A stretch of DNA of 64,000 nucleotides, from assembly GCA_020634235.1 (NCBI GenBank), contig JACKCB010000001.1, positions 558,001 through 622,000 of the forward strand, written 5' to 3'. The translations under genes were made by a program, and so were the position numbers. Numbering within the stretch: position 1 is the first letter of the stretch; every line of letters begins with the position of its first letter. The DNA comes from Ardenticatenaceae bacterium (lineage in GTDB: Bacteria; Chloroflexota; Anaerolineae; Promineifilales; Promineifilaceae). The notes beneath the pieces were generated by a model that saw nothing but the letters and a program-made list of their open reading frames with translations, ran no database searches and was not told the origin of the DNA. Shown here in pieces: positions 55,601-63,915 of the stretch.

Positions 55601-55749
55601 ATGGCTTCGCGCACGGCGTCGGGCGACATGCTTTCTGAGGGGATCAGGATGATGGTTTCGCGCTGGCGCTGATCTTCCAGGTCGAGCAGCCGGCGCAAGT
55701 TCGGGTCAAGGTCAGCAATTGACCCGTGAAAAATAAACTCGTCGCTCAT
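52660..55749 (-). CDS. glyA-gcvT: fused serine hydroxymethyltransferase and aminomethyltransferase (GlyA-GcvT)
   Basis: 1029 residues in one frame. Residues about 15-460 are serine hydroxymethyltransferase (IPSESMSPDAVREAMSSRFGNIYAEGYP, the PLP Lys at 266 in TTTTHKSLCGPRGA, FPGEQGGPHLNTMAALA). Residues about 460-620 are a Pro/Ala-rich spacer and a small extra domain. Residues about 622-1029 are the glycine-cleavage T protein (MVPFGGWDMPVWYSS, GLFDVSHMG, SRTGYTGERTAFELF, ARDSTRTEAGLPLYGHEL). Both halves handle methylene-tetrahydrofolate and glycine, so fusion may channel the one-carbon unit. gcvH and gcvP are not in the window. AAGGAG seven bases upstream supports the ATG. Palindromes are confined to the T-protein half and spacer. 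Confidence 0.93.
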   Translation of the reverse strand: MSDEFIFHGSIADLDPNLRRLLDLEDQRQRETIILIPSESMSPDAVREAMSSRFGNIYAEGYPREESRRQTEAEILDIDQELAHYHRYSDPRYYKGVEFADLLEALTRRRAAELFAANGLSAGQIYVNVQPLSGAPANSAVYTALLEPGDTLMGLNLDDGGHLSHGSKVNRSGKIYNPVSYFVDPETETLDYDAIEQIALAARPKIIVAGYSAYPHIVDWARFRAIADQCGAYLLADIAHISGLVAAGVHPSPIGIADVVTTTTHKSLCGPRGAMILTHRRDLFRRIDRAVFPGEQGGPHLNTMAALAVALKLARSDEFRALQQRIVDNAARLAQQLQAHGLRIVGGGSQNHLLLIDTKSVAHNGEHLSGDMAARILDLAGIVTNRNTIPGDKSAFAATGVRIGTVWVSQLGYGPAEIDLLAEAIATVLKGCRPFVYAAPGGKSRRRAKVDFAALQRGRELVRQLTGTPAPAPAGDTIYLRGEEVGSFLDHALTSDVLALSDGQSQPTHLFGPQLDVPATLYRESHNRYALRLASPAGAQQAATWLRALSDGFVDFGELQAKLAGPVVVTLGSAPAGVATPTATPAAFADSKPYFIGQAHRPDSGPALPPFSWQEPQDAPLRRTSLHATHKALGARMVPFGGWDMPVWYSSVSEEHAAVRQTAGLFDVSHMGVLEASGPHVVAFLNAVAANDVTDLAIGQSHYTYLLLPDGSVVDDLLIYRRGLAQFMLVVNASNNDKDWAWLNAVNNGEVMIDQTRPGAKIQHPVTLRDLRDPQWGSDCRVDIALQGPRATDILVALCADPALARRIRALPWAGLTEGNVGGFDLVISRTGYTGERTAFELFVHPDRAPAFWDALMQAGAPLGLKPCGLAARDSTRTEAGLPLYGHELAGPYGLNPADAGFASYVKPWKPFFIGRAAFVAHEAERQHVVARFRMNDKAVRRPEQGDPLLDRRGKVVGWVTSCAIDQDGYLLGQALLPVELAEPGTPLAVYQMGGGSRPLRLPKALELGAKMPTPDAATVLTRFPERKK

Positions 55750-55817
55750 CGTCAGTCTCCTTGAGCTTGTGGGATTGGGAAGCGGCGGGCCAGGGCGGCC
55801 AACCGGCTAAAAGTGAA

Positions 55818-55845
55818 GACGGCTGCTCGTAGACAAGCAGCCGTC
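55818..55845 (-). terminator. strong hairpin between the CSD-like gene and glyA-gcvT
   Basis: Ten-bp perfect stem (GACGGCTGCT at 55818-55827, AGCAGCCGTC at 55836-55845), eight-base loop. On the minus strand it is followed by TTCACTTTT, a poor T tract. It may end the small gene upstream or act in the leader of glyA-gcvT. No glycine riboswitch sequence is visible around it. Confidence 0.45.
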
Positions 55846-55978
55846 CGTTGGGCATGGTTTGCTTCGGGGCGGGGGCGGTGTGGGTGGCGTGAGTTGTTAA
55901 CTGTGACGCACCGTTCCCCGGCCGGGATTGCGAGTTTGGCCGCGCCGATCAGGGGGTGAACGCATCGGCGGCCAGCGC

Positions 55979-56236
55979 CTAGTAGCGGGGGCCGCGCGAT
56001 TTGGTGGGTACCAGCGGTTCGACGTGCGTGGCGATATTGTCCTTCTCGGTATAGCGCACCAGTTGGCCGGTTCGCAAATACATATCCTTCAGCATATCAC
56101 TGGGGATAAAGACTTGCGATTCGGCCGAGAAAGATTTCTCGAAGACCGGCGGCGCATCATCCTCAGGCAGGGCCTCGATAAACGCCCCGGTCTTGGGGTC
56201 ATACCAGGTAATCGTCCCGATTTTTAGTTCTTCCAT
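55979..56236 (-). CDS. small cold-shock-domain-like protein
   Basis: 85 residues. IGTITWYDPKTGAFIEALPED, then VFIPSDMLKDMYLRTGQLVRY, has the strand order and aromatic spacing of a cold-shock (OB) fold, with a Gly-Ala-Phe-Ile where CspA has Gly-Phe-Gly-Phe-Ile. RNA or DNA binding is inference. I chose ATG 56236 (AGGAA upstream); an ATG at 56269 lies 12 bases after an extended -10 box (TGCTATAAT, 56290-56282) and is also possible. Confidence 0.55.
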   Translation of the reverse strand: MEELKIGTITWYDPKTGAFIEALPEDDAPPVFEKSFSAESQVFIPSDMLKDMYLRTGQLVRYTEKDNIATHVEPLVPTKSRGPRY

Positions 56237-56324
56237 GGTTGCCTGTTCCTCACCGGCCGGGGCCGGCATTTTGTTTATTCCATTATAGCATGGAATGGCA
56301 AATGGGGATCATGGGCGCGAATCA

Positions 56325-57503
56325 TTAGCCCACGCTCTTCACGACCAGATAGCCGGCATGCGAGAGACCCAACAGGGCATTTAGGGTATCCGAAAACGGT
56401 GGAAAGCTAATCTGGTTCATCTGCATGGTCTCCTGACTGGACATCAGAGCCCAGATCAACACCCCGTAGGTAAATACAATGGCAATGGTAAAGAAGAACA
56501 TTTGAATCTTAGCGACGTCAATGATCTGGTAGTTGCTGATGTCATCGCCGCGGAAGATATCCAGCCAGCTTGCCTGATCGGGGCTTTCTTTCTTGTAGAC
56601 AACCCCGGCACGGTTGCGGGTGGCTTCGTCTATGCGGTCCAGCTCCTGCGTAGCGCGCTCAAAAGCGACCTTCGCCTGCTCACTCTTGGCGGTCGCCTCG
56701 CGTTGCTTGTCCCGCGTGGCCTGGATTGCGGCATCCAGCCGGGTAATGTCCGCCTTGGTAGACGCCAGCTTTCCTTGCAGTGCGGCCAGATCGGCCTTGC
56801 TTTGGGCCAGCGCCGTCTGGGCGCCCACATCGGACGGATTGGCCTGCGCGGTTTGCTGCGCCTGCTGCACCGCCGTCTGCTGGGCCGCCAGGTCAGTGGT
56901 CAACTGCGCCAGGGTGGCGTCGCGATCGGCCAGCGAACCGCGCAGTTGGTTCTCCTCGGCCGCCAGGCTCTTCACGGCGGCCAGGGCACCACTGAGTTCC
57001 ACCTGGGCTGCCTGCTGTTCATCGGCGTAGCGTGTCCGTTCGTCAGTTAGCAGCTCGATCTTGCGGCTGCTCACGGTTTCTTTCTTGGCATTGGTGATCA
57101 ACCCGGCCCCGGCCAGCGAGGCGGTGCTGATTCCCAGGGCCACCAGTAGTTCCGGTGGGAAGGTGATATCCAGCGGATTGAAGCCAGCATCAGTGACTAC
57201 GCCGGCCAACAACATGCGGTTGCGCTCCAGGCCAATGGCGAGAAATGCGGAGAAAGCCAGCACTGTCCACAACACCAATTGCACGCGCGAGAGACCAATC
57301 TTGAACCGGGTGTCCACCAGGATGCCATCGTAACGATTGTGGATACGCTTGCCTAACAAAGCCATAAAGGCGACGATCACGGCGATGATTAACAGCCAGC
57401 GCACAGTGATAGGCGCAAAAGGCAGGGTGCCAACCAGACCAATTGCCAGAACAGCCGCGACGAAGATGATCACCCAGACCCCAAAGGAGAGATTTCTCAA
57501 CAT
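56325..57503 (-). CDS. multi-pass membrane protein with long coiled coil, unknown
   Basis: 392 residues, not recognised. Four membrane helices in the first 145 residues, then a long Ala/Gln/Glu-rich coiled coil (about 150-310: ELSGALAAVKSLAAEENQLRG, TQELDRIDEATRN), a conserved-looking patch (PDQASWLDIFRGDDISNYQIIDVAKIQM), one more helix (about 335-357) and a hydrophobic end. GGAAGGGA precedes the ATG at 57503. The layout suggests an oligomeric scaffold at the inner face of the membrane. The gene has no CCGGCCGG palindrome. Confidence 0.75.
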   Translation of the reverse strand: MLRNLSFGVWVIIFVAAVLAIGLVGTLPFAPITVRWLLIIAVIVAFMALLGKRIHNRYDGILVDTRFKIGLSRVQLVLWTVLAFSAFLAIGLERNRMLLAGVVTDAGFNPLDITFPPELLVALGISTASLAGAGLITNAKKETVSSRKIELLTDERTRYADEQQAAQVELSGALAAVKSLAAEENQLRGSLADRDATLAQLTTDLAAQQTAVQQAQQTAQANPSDVGAQTALAQSKADLAALQGKLASTKADITRLDAAIQATRDKQREATAKSEQAKVAFERATQELDRIDEATRNRAGVVYKKESPDQASWLDIFRGDDISNYQIIDVAKIQMFFFTIAIVFTYGVLIWALMSSQETMQMNQISFPPFSDTLNALLGLSHAGYLVVKSVG

Positions 57504-57671
57504 TGTTCCCTTCCTAGACTGCCAGCACAAGGATAAGATACGTATAGGGGCATTGTAGCCGAATTTGGGTGCTCTTGCCAGGGCAGGAGCAGGGGAAGGG
57601 TGTGGGGGTGAAGGGGCGAGGGGGCGAGGGGGTTACCAGCGGCTGATTGGCTGACTGGCGGTTTGGGCGGG

Positions 57672-57677
57672 TATAAT
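57672..57677 (+). promoter_or_regulatory. -10 box of a probable leaderless promoter for tyrA
   Basis: TATAAT at 57672-57677 lies eight bases before the ATG at 57686, so transcription should start at the ATG. The -35 is uncertain: TTGGCT (57647-57652) would give a 19-base spacer. Confidence 0.5.
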
Positions 57678-57685
57678 TGGTTGGT

Positions 57686-58618
57686 ATGGTTGAATTACGT
57701 GATTGCCGGGTAACGATTGTGGGACTGGGGCTGATGGGTGGTTCGCTGGCGTTGGCGCTGCGGCCGCATGTGGCCGGGCTGGCGGCGGTGGAGACGTCCC
57801 CGGCCGGGTTCGCCCTGGCCCGTTCCCTTGACATCGTCGATGTGGTCCACAGCGATCTGGCGGCGGGCGTGGCCGGTGCGGACCTGGTGGTGCTGGCTAC
57901 GCCGGTGCGCACCATCCTGGCCCTACTGGAGCAGCTACCCCACGCCCGGCCGGGGGGCTGCCTGGTGCTCGACCTGGGCAGTACCAAGCAGGCGGTTTGT
58001 CGGGCCATGGCGGCACTCCCGGCCGGGTTCCGGGCCATCGGCGGCCACCCGATGTGCGGCAAAGAAAGCGCCGGCCTGGCCGCGGCCACCGCCGACCTGT
58101 ACCAGGGGCAAACCTTTGTCCTGTGCCCACCGCAGGACCAGCCAGACCCGGCATGGGCGGTGTTGGCCGAAGCGCTGGTGACCCAAATTGGGTCCCGGCC
58201 GGTCTGGCTGCCGCCCGACAGCCACGATCAGCTTGTGGCCCTTACCAGCCACCTGCCCTACGTCGCGGCCGCGCTGCTGATGCAGCAAGCTGCCCAGGCC
58301 GCCAGCGGCAACGGCCACGTCTGGCCGGTCAGCGCCTCCGGCTTCCGCGACACGGCACGCCTGGCCGGCTCCGATCCCGCCATGCTGCGCGACATCCTGC
58401 TCACCAACCGCGCCGCTGTGCTGGCGCGCCTGCAGCAGTACCAAACCGGGCTGGCACAGTTCATTCAGCTCCTGGACAGTGCCGATGAAGCGGCCCTGTA
58501 CCAGTGGTTGGCCGCCCGGCAGGCAGAACACGACCTTTACCGGCAGGCAAAGCTGGAACCGCCAGCGCTGCCCACCACAGGAGAAGATGATGTTTATGCT
58601 AATTATGGTTCTGGATGA
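57686..58618 (+). CDS. tyrA: prephenate dehydrogenase
   Basis: 310 residues. It oxidises and decarboxylates prephenate (or arogenate) to make the tyrosine precursor. The NAD-binding motif IVGLGLMGGSLALAL is at residues about 10-24. VVLATPVRTI, LDLGSTKQAV and the active-site His in IGGHPMCGKESAGL follow, and the C-terminal helical dimerisation domain has LTSHLPYVAAALL and GFRDTARLAGSDPAMLRDIL. No ACT domain. The 3' end overlaps the next gene by 29 bases. Confidence 0.93.
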   Translation: MVELRDCRVTIVGLGLMGGSLALALRPHVAGLAAVETSPAGFALARSLDIVDVVHSDLAAGVAGADLVVLATPVRTILALLEQLPHARPGGCLVLDLGSTKQAVCRAMAALPAGFRAIGGHPMCGKESAGLAAATADLYQGQTFVLCPPQDQPDPAWAVLAEALVTQIGSRPVWLPPDSHDQLVALTSHLPYVAAALLMQQAAQAASGNGHVWPVSASGFRDTARLAGSDPAMLRDILLTNRAAVLARLQQYQTGLAQFIQLLDSADEAALYQWLAARQAEHDLYRQAKLEPPALPTTGEDDVYANYGSG

Positions 58619-58961
58619 TACGTCGCACCTGAACGCGGTGCTGGCCGGATGGCAGCAGGCCGGCGTGCGCGGCGTCACGGTACTGGAGAGCACCGGCGTA
58701 AACCGGCTGCTGCTGCGGAGCGAGGCGCAGCCAATGTTCATGGGTTTCAGCCAGATGTTTGGCTCCGGCCGGGTGGGTCACAACACCCTTTTTGCCGTGG
58801 TCGAGAGCATGGAAATTGCCGAAGCTGCCGTCCAGGCTACCGAAGGCATCATCGGTGACCTGAACAGGCCGCACACCGGCATCATCTTCGCCCTACCCGT
58901 CCTCAAGACCTGGGGGCTGCCCGAACCATACGCCACTGACTTTGATTCACCGCGCAGCTAG
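58590..58961 (+). CDS. small PII-like (ferredoxin-fold) protein, unknown
   Basis: 123 residues from ATG 58590 with AGGAG six bases upstream (ATG 58587 also possible). FMLIMVLDDTSHLNAVLAGWQQAGVRGVTVLES at the N-terminus and FAVVESMEIAEAAVQATEGIIGDLNRPHTGIIFALPV at the C-terminus look like two beta-alpha-beta units of a PII/CBS-independent ferredoxin fold, as in PII-like sensors. No T-loop motif is evident. It overlaps the tyrA end and precedes a cation exchanger by 15 bases; PII-like proteins often accompany transporters. The assignment is tentative. Confidence 0.55.
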   Translation: MFMLIMVLDDTSHLNAVLAGWQQAGVRGVTVLESTGVNRLLLRSEAQPMFMGFSQMFGSGRVGHNTLFAVVESMEIAEAAVQATEGIIGDLNRPHTGIIFALPVLKTWGLPEPYATDFDSPRS

Positions 58962-58976
58962 CGACTGGAGCTTACC

Positions 58977-59972
58977 ATGCCCTGGATCATCTTTCTGGTC
59001 AGCTCCCTCATCGTTGTAATCACCGCCATCAAGCTGGCCCAGTATGGCGACGTCATCGCCGTGCGCACCGGCCTGGGTGGGCTGTTTGTGGGCACCGTTC
59101 TGCTAGCCGGGGCCACTTCCCTACCCGAGCTAATCGCCTCTATCAGTGCTTTTCAGGTGGGATTACCGGACCTGGCAGCCGGTAACTTTTTGGGCAGCAA
59201 CATGGTCAATATGGGCATCCTGGCCCTGGTGGACCTGGTGAATTTCCGGGTGCCGCTGCTGCGCCGGGTGGCCATCACCCATACATTAACCGCTGCGCTG
59301 GGCGCGCTGATGATGACGATGGCCGTCATCTTCATGTTGTCCGACATTGAGATTGTGGTTGGGTGGGTGGGGTACGAGAGCTTTGTGCTCATTGCCCTGT
59401 ATTTTGGCGGGGCCTGGCTGGTGCAGCAGGAGGGCAAACGAGACGGCAGCGGTTTGCCGCCGGTCACCATGGCCCCTGCGCCGGGCTTCCCATCACTGCG
59501 GCGGGGGGTGGTTGGCTTTGCGGTGGCGACGCTGGTCCTGGTGCTGGTTGTGCCGCAGTTGGTTGGTGCCAGCGCCGAAATCGCTGAGATCACTGGCCTG
59601 GGGGCCAGCTTTGTGGGTACGGCGCTGCTCAGCCTGGTGACGTCGCTGCCGGAGATGCTGGCGGCGTTTGCTGCGGTGCGCATTGGGGCGGTGGAGCTGG
59701 CGGTGGGCAACCTGTTTGGCTCGTCTGTTTTCAACATGCTGGCCCTGGGTATTGCCGATTTCTTCTATCTGGAGGGCAGCTTTCTGGATGCCATCGACAA
59801 TCAGTTTGCCATGGTGGGGCTGTTGGGGCTGCTGCTGACGCTGATGGCGCTGGTGGGCAATCTGGCGCGGGTGGAGCGGCGCATTCTGTTCATTGAGTTG
59901 GATGCGCTGGCCATTCTGGTGACCTATTTTCTGGGGATGTATCTGCTGTTTTTGCGCGGTATCGCGGGCTAA
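58977..59972 (+). CDS. sodium/calcium exchanger-family membrane protein
   Basis: 331 residues with about ten membrane helices in two halves. The alpha-repeats are clear: [14 protein letters not shown] with [12 protein letters not shown], and [14 protein letters not shown] with [11 protein letters not shown]. These form the ion-binding centre of YrbG/CaxA-type antiporters. It probably exports Ca2+ or another cation in exchange for Na+ or H+. TGGAG precedes the ATG. The stop overlaps that of the convergent hydrolase gene by four bases. Confidence 0.92.
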   Translation: MPWIIFLVSSLIVVITAIKLAQYGDVIAVRTGLGGLFVGTVLLAGATSLPELIASISAFQVGLPDLAAGNFLGSNMVNMGILALVDLVNFRVPLLRRVAITHTLTAALGALMMTMAVIFMLSDIEIVVGWVGYESFVLIALYFGGAWLVQQEGKRDGSGLPPVTMAPAPGFPSLRRGVVGFAVATLVLVLVVPQLVGASAEIAEITGLGASFVGTALLSLVTSLPEMLAAFAAVRIGAVELAVGNLFGSSVFNMLALGIADFFYLEGSFLDAIDNQFAMVGLLGLLLTLMALVGNLARVERRILFIELDALAILVTYFLGMYLLFLRGIAG

Positions 59973-60850
59973 GAGAGGGGAATGGGGAGGCCGTGGAAGA
60001 AGTCGGTCAGGAGCAGGTTTACCCGGCCGGGTTCCTCATGCTGCACCCAATGCGTCGCCGTGTCGATCATCACCAGCCGGCCATCGTCGCACAGGTCAAT
60101 GCTGGGTTGGGCCATCTGGTGCTCCAGGAATTTGTCTTGTTTGCCCCAGATGAGCAGCGTGGGCACGGTGACCCGGTAGCTGTCTAGCCGGGCGGCGGGC
60201 TGCTGCAAGATGGCCCGGTACCAGTTGATCATGCCACGCATGGCCCCCGGCCGGGACCAGACCCGGCGGTAGAGGTCCAGATCGGCCGGGCTAAAGGTCC
60301 CCGGCCGGCTGGAATCGGCCAGGGCCTGTACCCCGGCACGCCAGTTGCCAGCCCGCGTGGCTGCTTCTGGCAGCCAGGGCAGTTGGAAGAAGAAGATGTA
60401 CCAACTGCGACGGCGTTGGGTCGTGCTCTCGCGCAGGTGGCGGCGCATGACGCTGGGATGGGGCACGTTGAGGATTGCCAGTTTGTGCAGCCGGTCCGGG
60501 TATTGCAGGGCCACCCACCAGGCAACATTGGCTCCCCAGTCGTGCCCTACCAGATACACTTTGTCCCGGCCGGTCGCGTCGATGAGACCGGCGATGTCGG
60601 CGGCCAGGATGTCCAGGTTGTAAGCGTTGGTCCCGGCCGGGCGGTCGCTGAGATTATAGCCGCGCTGGTCCGGCGCCCACACCCGGTACCCGGCGGCGGC
60701 CAGAGCGTCTATCTGGTAGCGCCAGCCCTGCCAGAACTCAGGAAAGCCATGCAGCAGGATCACCACCGGCCCGGCCGGGGGGCCAGCCTGAACCACGTGC
60801 AAGGTAATGCCGTTGGTGGCAATGAAGTGATGTTCATAGGTCGGTTGCAT
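59969..60850 (-). CDS. alpha/beta hydrolase, epoxide hydrolase/haloalkane dehalogenase type
   Basis: 293 residues from ATG 60850 with AGAGAGG upstream. The oxyanion-hole motif [13 protein letters not shown], the nucleophile elbow [12 protein letters not shown] with Asp as nucleophile, a cap domain (about 135-215), acid region [11 protein letters not shown] and the terminal His in [11 protein letters not shown] match epoxide-hydrolase-like enzymes. The Asp nucleophile excludes ordinary esterases. Substrate unknown. Confidence 0.9.
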   Translation of the reverse strand: MQPTYEHHFIATNGITLHVVQAGPPAGPVVILLHGFPEFWQGWRYQIDALAAAGYRVWAPDQRGYNLSDRPAGTNAYNLDILAADIAGLIDATGRDKVYLVGHDWGANVAWWVALQYPDRLHKLAILNVPHPSVMRRHLRESTTQRRRSWYIFFFQLPWLPEAATRAGNWRAGVQALADSSRPGTFSPADLDLYRRVWSRPGAMRGMINWYRAILQQPAARLDSYRVTVPTLLIWGKQDKFLEHQMAQPSIDLCDDGRLVMIDTATHWVQHEEPGRVNLLLTDFFHGLPIPLS

Positions 60851-60975
60851 CGTTTGAGCCTCTCTGATCGTCGTTACCGGATTGCGCAGCGAGCCATTAT
60901 ACCCTGCCGCCAGGTCAAGCACCAATCCACAGCTCGCGTTTTATGTCAACATGCAGCGTCCTGTTTTCTAGATCA

Positions 60976-61003
60976 TTGGAACTTTCTGCACTTTTACTAT
61001 ACT
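60976..61003 (+). promoter_or_regulatory. promoter of the holin-phosphatase gene
   Basis: TTGGAA (60976-60981), a 16-base spacer and TATACT (60998-61003), 26 bases before the ATG at 61030. Confidence 0.55.
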
Positions 61004-61029
61004 CTCTCAGGGAAAGGAGACAATAAGCT

Positions 61030-63066
61030 ATGTCACAAACGCGCCGCCCCCTGTTAAAACGCCCAGGCATCCGCATTCTGGCCATCTGGATTATCGAGGC
61101 AGTTGCCCTGCTCATCCTGACCAACATTGTGCCTGGCCTCTCTGTGCCCAGCCTGAACACGGCTCTGATTGCCGCCGCCACCATAGGTCTGCTCAATGCG
61201 CTGTTGTGGCCACTACTCAGCCTCGTGATTCTGCCCTTTGCCGTTCTTACGCTGGGGCTGGCCGCACTGGTTATGAACGGGGTGATCATCCTTCTGGCGG
61301 GTGATCTGGTCCCTGACTTCGACGTGGCCAATCTCTGGACAGCGATCCTGACCTCGTTTGGCCTGACCGCCATCAATGCCATCTTCAGCGCCCTGCTAAC
61401 AATTGACGACGATAACTCTTACTATCGCAACGTGGTACGGCGGCGCGTGAAACGGATGGCCAGGGCTGAGAAGTCAGACGTGCCCGGCTTTATCTTCCTG
61501 GAGATTGATGGCCTGGCCCGGCCGGTGCTGGAGAAAGCCATGGCCGACGGACACGCCCCCACCCTAAAGCGCTGGCTGGACAGTGACACCCACAAACTGG
61601 TCGAGTGGGAAACCGATCTCTCCTCGCAAACGTCGGCCAGCCAGGCCGGCATCCTGCACGGCAACAATGATAACATCCCCGCCTTTCGCTGGTACGACCG
61701 GCAACGCAAGGCCATCATTTCCTCCAGCAATCCCAATGAGGTCGCCCGGCTAGAAAAAACGCACTCCGACGGCAACGGATTGCTCGTTGACAATGGGGCG
61801 AGCCGTGGCAACCTGCTTTCCGGCGACGCCCCAATCGTAAGCGTCACGGCCAGCACCATGAAAGATCTGTCGCGCCTGCACCTGACCGATTTCTACGCCT
61901 ACTTCGTTAACCCCTATAACCTGACCCGCACCATGCTGCTGATGATCTGGGACATCATCCTGGAGAAGCGCCAGTTCCGCATGGCGCGCAAGAACAACGT
62001 TTACCCGATCCTGGATAAGCACCATCGCGGCGGCAAGTATCCCCTGCTGCGGGTTTTTACAACCATTATCATGCGCGAGCTAAACGTCTACACCCTGATC
62101 GGCGACATGTACAGTGGCGTATCTTCTGCATATGCCACTTTTGTAGGCTACGATGAAGTTGCCCACCATTCGGGAGTAGAGTCGATTGACGCCTTGGACA
62201 CACTGCGCAAGTTGGATGAGCAGTTTGCCCGCCTGGAAAGCGCCGCCCGGCAGGCTCCCCGGCCGTATCATTTCGTTGTGCTCTCTGACCATGGACAGAG
62301 TGGCGGAGCTACCTTCAAGCAACGTTATGGCCAGGACCTGCAAGAACTGCTGCAGCAATTAGCCAGTGAATTCAGGATTCAGGGTATTATGTCAACCTAT
62401 GAAGGTTGGGGACACGTCAATGTGTTTGTTAATGATGCCATCCAACATGACCAGCGGACTGGCGGGGCGCTCAAGCGCGTCACCAGAGGCAGCACAGTCG
62501 ATGGTGAGGTACGGTTGGGGCCGGGCGAGCGGCAGGAGGAGGTTGAGGCGGGCGCGAGCATGGTGGTGCTGGCCTCTGGCAACCTGGGCCTGGTCTACAG
62601 CACAAGACTGGCAGAACGGGCCACCGTGGAGCTGATTGAGACAATCTACCCGGGGCTGCTGCAGGGGCTAACCGCGCACGAGGGTATCGGCTGGGTCATG
62701 GTCAACTCCACGAGTCAGGGGGGCGTCGTCATCGGACAAAATGGTCGCTACTTTCTGGATGAGGACCAGGTGGAAGGGGAAAACCCGCTGGCCGATTTTG
62801 GTCCCAACGCAGCTCACCATTTGAGACGGTACAATAGCTTTGTTGATGCCCCGGACATTTACGTGAACAGCTTCTATGATCGCGAGCGCAATGAAGTGGC
62901 GGCTTTTGAGGAACTGATTGGCTGCCACGGGGGGATGGGCGGCTACCAGACCCGGCCATTCTTGCTGTACCCGGCCGGGTTGACCCTGAGCAGCGAAAGG
63001 TTGGTTGGCGCAGCGGCTGTCTACCGGCAGTTCAAGCAGTGGCTGGACCAGGTGCAGGCCGCTTAG
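61030..63066 (+). CDS. fusion of a four-helix phage-holin-like domain with an alkaline-phosphatase-superfamily enzyme
   Basis: 678 residues. Residues 1-135 are a four-helix membrane domain of the mycobacterial-phage holin type (pfam04020-like: LLNALLWPLLSLVILPFAVLTLGLAALVMNG). Residues about 155-675 are a phosphodiesterase/alkaline-phosphatase-like domain: FLEIDGLARPVLEKAM with the metal Asp, SSQTSASQAGILHG with the likely Thr/Ser nucleophile, GYDEVAHHSG, LSDHGQSGGATF and a late His in GCHGGMGG. The catalytic part is probably cytoplasmic or surface-exposed near the membrane; orientation is uncertain. GGAG precedes the ATG. Substrate may be a lipid or glycan phosphate (inference). Confidence 0.85.
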   Translation: MSQTRRPLLKRPGIRILAIWIIEAVALLILTNIVPGLSVPSLNTALIAAATIGLLNALLWPLLSLVILPFAVLTLGLAALVMNGVIILLAGDLVPDFDVANLWTAILTSFGLTAINAIFSALLTIDDDNSYYRNVVRRRVKRMARAEKSDVPGFIFLEIDGLARPVLEKAMADGHAPTLKRWLDSDTHKLVEWETDLSSQTSASQAGILHGNNDNIPAFRWYDRQRKAIISSSNPNEVARLEKTHSDGNGLLVDNGASRGNLLSGDAPIVSVTASTMKDLSRLHLTDFYAYFVNPYNLTRTMLLMIWDIILEKRQFRMARKNNVYPILDKHHRGGKYPLLRVFTTIIMRELNVYTLIGDMYSGVSSAYATFVGYDEVAHHSGVESIDALDTLRKLDEQFARLESAARQAPRPYHFVVLSDHGQSGGATFKQRYGQDLQELLQQLASEFRIQGIMSTYEGWGHVNVFVNDAIQHDQRTGGALKRVTRGSTVDGEVRLGPGERQEEVEAGASMVVLASGNLGLVYSTRLAERATVELIETIYPGLLQGLTAHEGIGWVMVNSTSQGGVVIGQNGRYFLDEDQVEGENPLADFGPNAAHHLRRYNSFVDAPDIYVNSFYDRERNEVAAFEELIGCHGGMGGYQTRPFLLYPAGLTLSSERLVGAAAVYRQFKQWLDQVQAA

Positions 63067-63094
63067 CCCGGCGTGGCCGACGGATGACAGGACC

Positions 63095-63847
63095 ATGAGC
63101 ACACGTCTACTGCTGGTGGTAACCCTGCTGCTGCTCCTGGGGCTGGCTCTCTCTCTGTTGGCCAACCGCCTCCTGCTGCAGCGCAGCCGGGCGTATGAAC
63201 GCCTGTACAACCAGACGCGCCTGGATCCATTGGGCCTGGACGAATTCCCGGCCGGGGAGACCACCACCTCAGAAAGACCCCACATCCTGCTCTACGGCGA
63301 CTCACGCGCCCGGCAGTGGCCGGCCCCACCCATCAACCAGGGGCAGGTAGTAAACCGGGGCATTGACGGCCACACCAGCCGCCAGGCACTGCTGCGTTTC
63401 CCCATCCACGCCGCCCCGCTGCAGCCCGATATTCTGGTGCTGCAAGTGGGTGTCAACGATGTCATGGGGCTGGCACTATTCAGCGACCAGCGGGACCAGA
63501 TTATTGGCCAGACTCAGGACAATATCGCTCAGATTGTGGCCAACACCCGCGCCCTGGGCGGCAGGGTCATCCTGACCACCATTTTTGCCCCCGGCCGGGA
63601 ACCGGCTATCGCCCACCCCTGGCAAGCAAACCCGGCCGGGACCCTCAGTGCGCTAGCCGAGATCAACACCTTCCTGGCCAGCCTGGCCGCCAACGATGTG
63701 CTGCTGCTGGACGCCGCCCGCCTGTTGGCCGATGAACAGGGTTACACCAAAGCGGCATACCTGCAGGACACCTGGCATCTGAACCCGGCCGGGTATGCGC
63801 TGCTCAATGACGAACTCGGCCAGTTGCTGGCGACATGGGAGCCATAG
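63095..63847 (+). CDS. membrane-anchored SGNH/GDSL hydrolase
   Basis: 250 residues. An N-terminal signal anchor (about 4-24, LLLVVTLLLLLGLALSLL) is followed by an SGNH hydrolase: block I LLYGDSRARQW with the catalytic Ser, block III VLQVGVNDVM, and block V DTWHLNPAGYALL with the Asp and His. It should act outside the membrane on an ester, for example acetyl groups on cell-wall glycans. It follows the holin-phosphatase gene by 28 bases and ends at a terminator. Confidence 0.87.
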   Translation: MSTRLLLVVTLLLLLGLALSLLANRLLLQRSRAYERLYNQTRLDPLGLDEFPAGETTTSERPHILLYGDSRARQWPAPPINQGQVVNRGIDGHTSRQALLRFPIHAAPLQPDILVLQVGVNDVMGLALFSDQRDQIIGQTQDNIAQIVANTRALGGRVILTTIFAPGREPAIAHPWQANPAGTLSALAEINTFLASLAANDVLLLDAARLLADEQGYTKAAYLQDTWHLNPAGYALLNDELGQLLATWEP

Positions 63848-63890
63848 GCGCATTTGCCTGGGAGAGGTGAGCCGGCGCACCAGAAAACAA

Positions 63891-63915
63891 AAAACGACCG
63901 GGCGGTCGCTTTTTG
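63891..63915 (+). terminator. intrinsic terminator after the GDSL hydrolase gene
   Basis: Stem CGACCG (63895-63900) with CGGTCG (63903-63908) on a two-base loop, flanked by A and T runs. It can work on either strand. Confidence 0.7.

Noticed and set aside
55750..55978. Possible glycine riboswitch upstream of glyA-gcvT
   Set aside because: The leader shows only one simple ten-bp hairpin; I could not find the conserved glycine-aptamer core or a tandem arrangement.
61030..63066. Holin-like domain as a sign of a prophage remnant
   Set aside because: The four-helix domain is fused in frame to an intact enzyme, sits among chromosomal genes, and no other phage gene is nearby.
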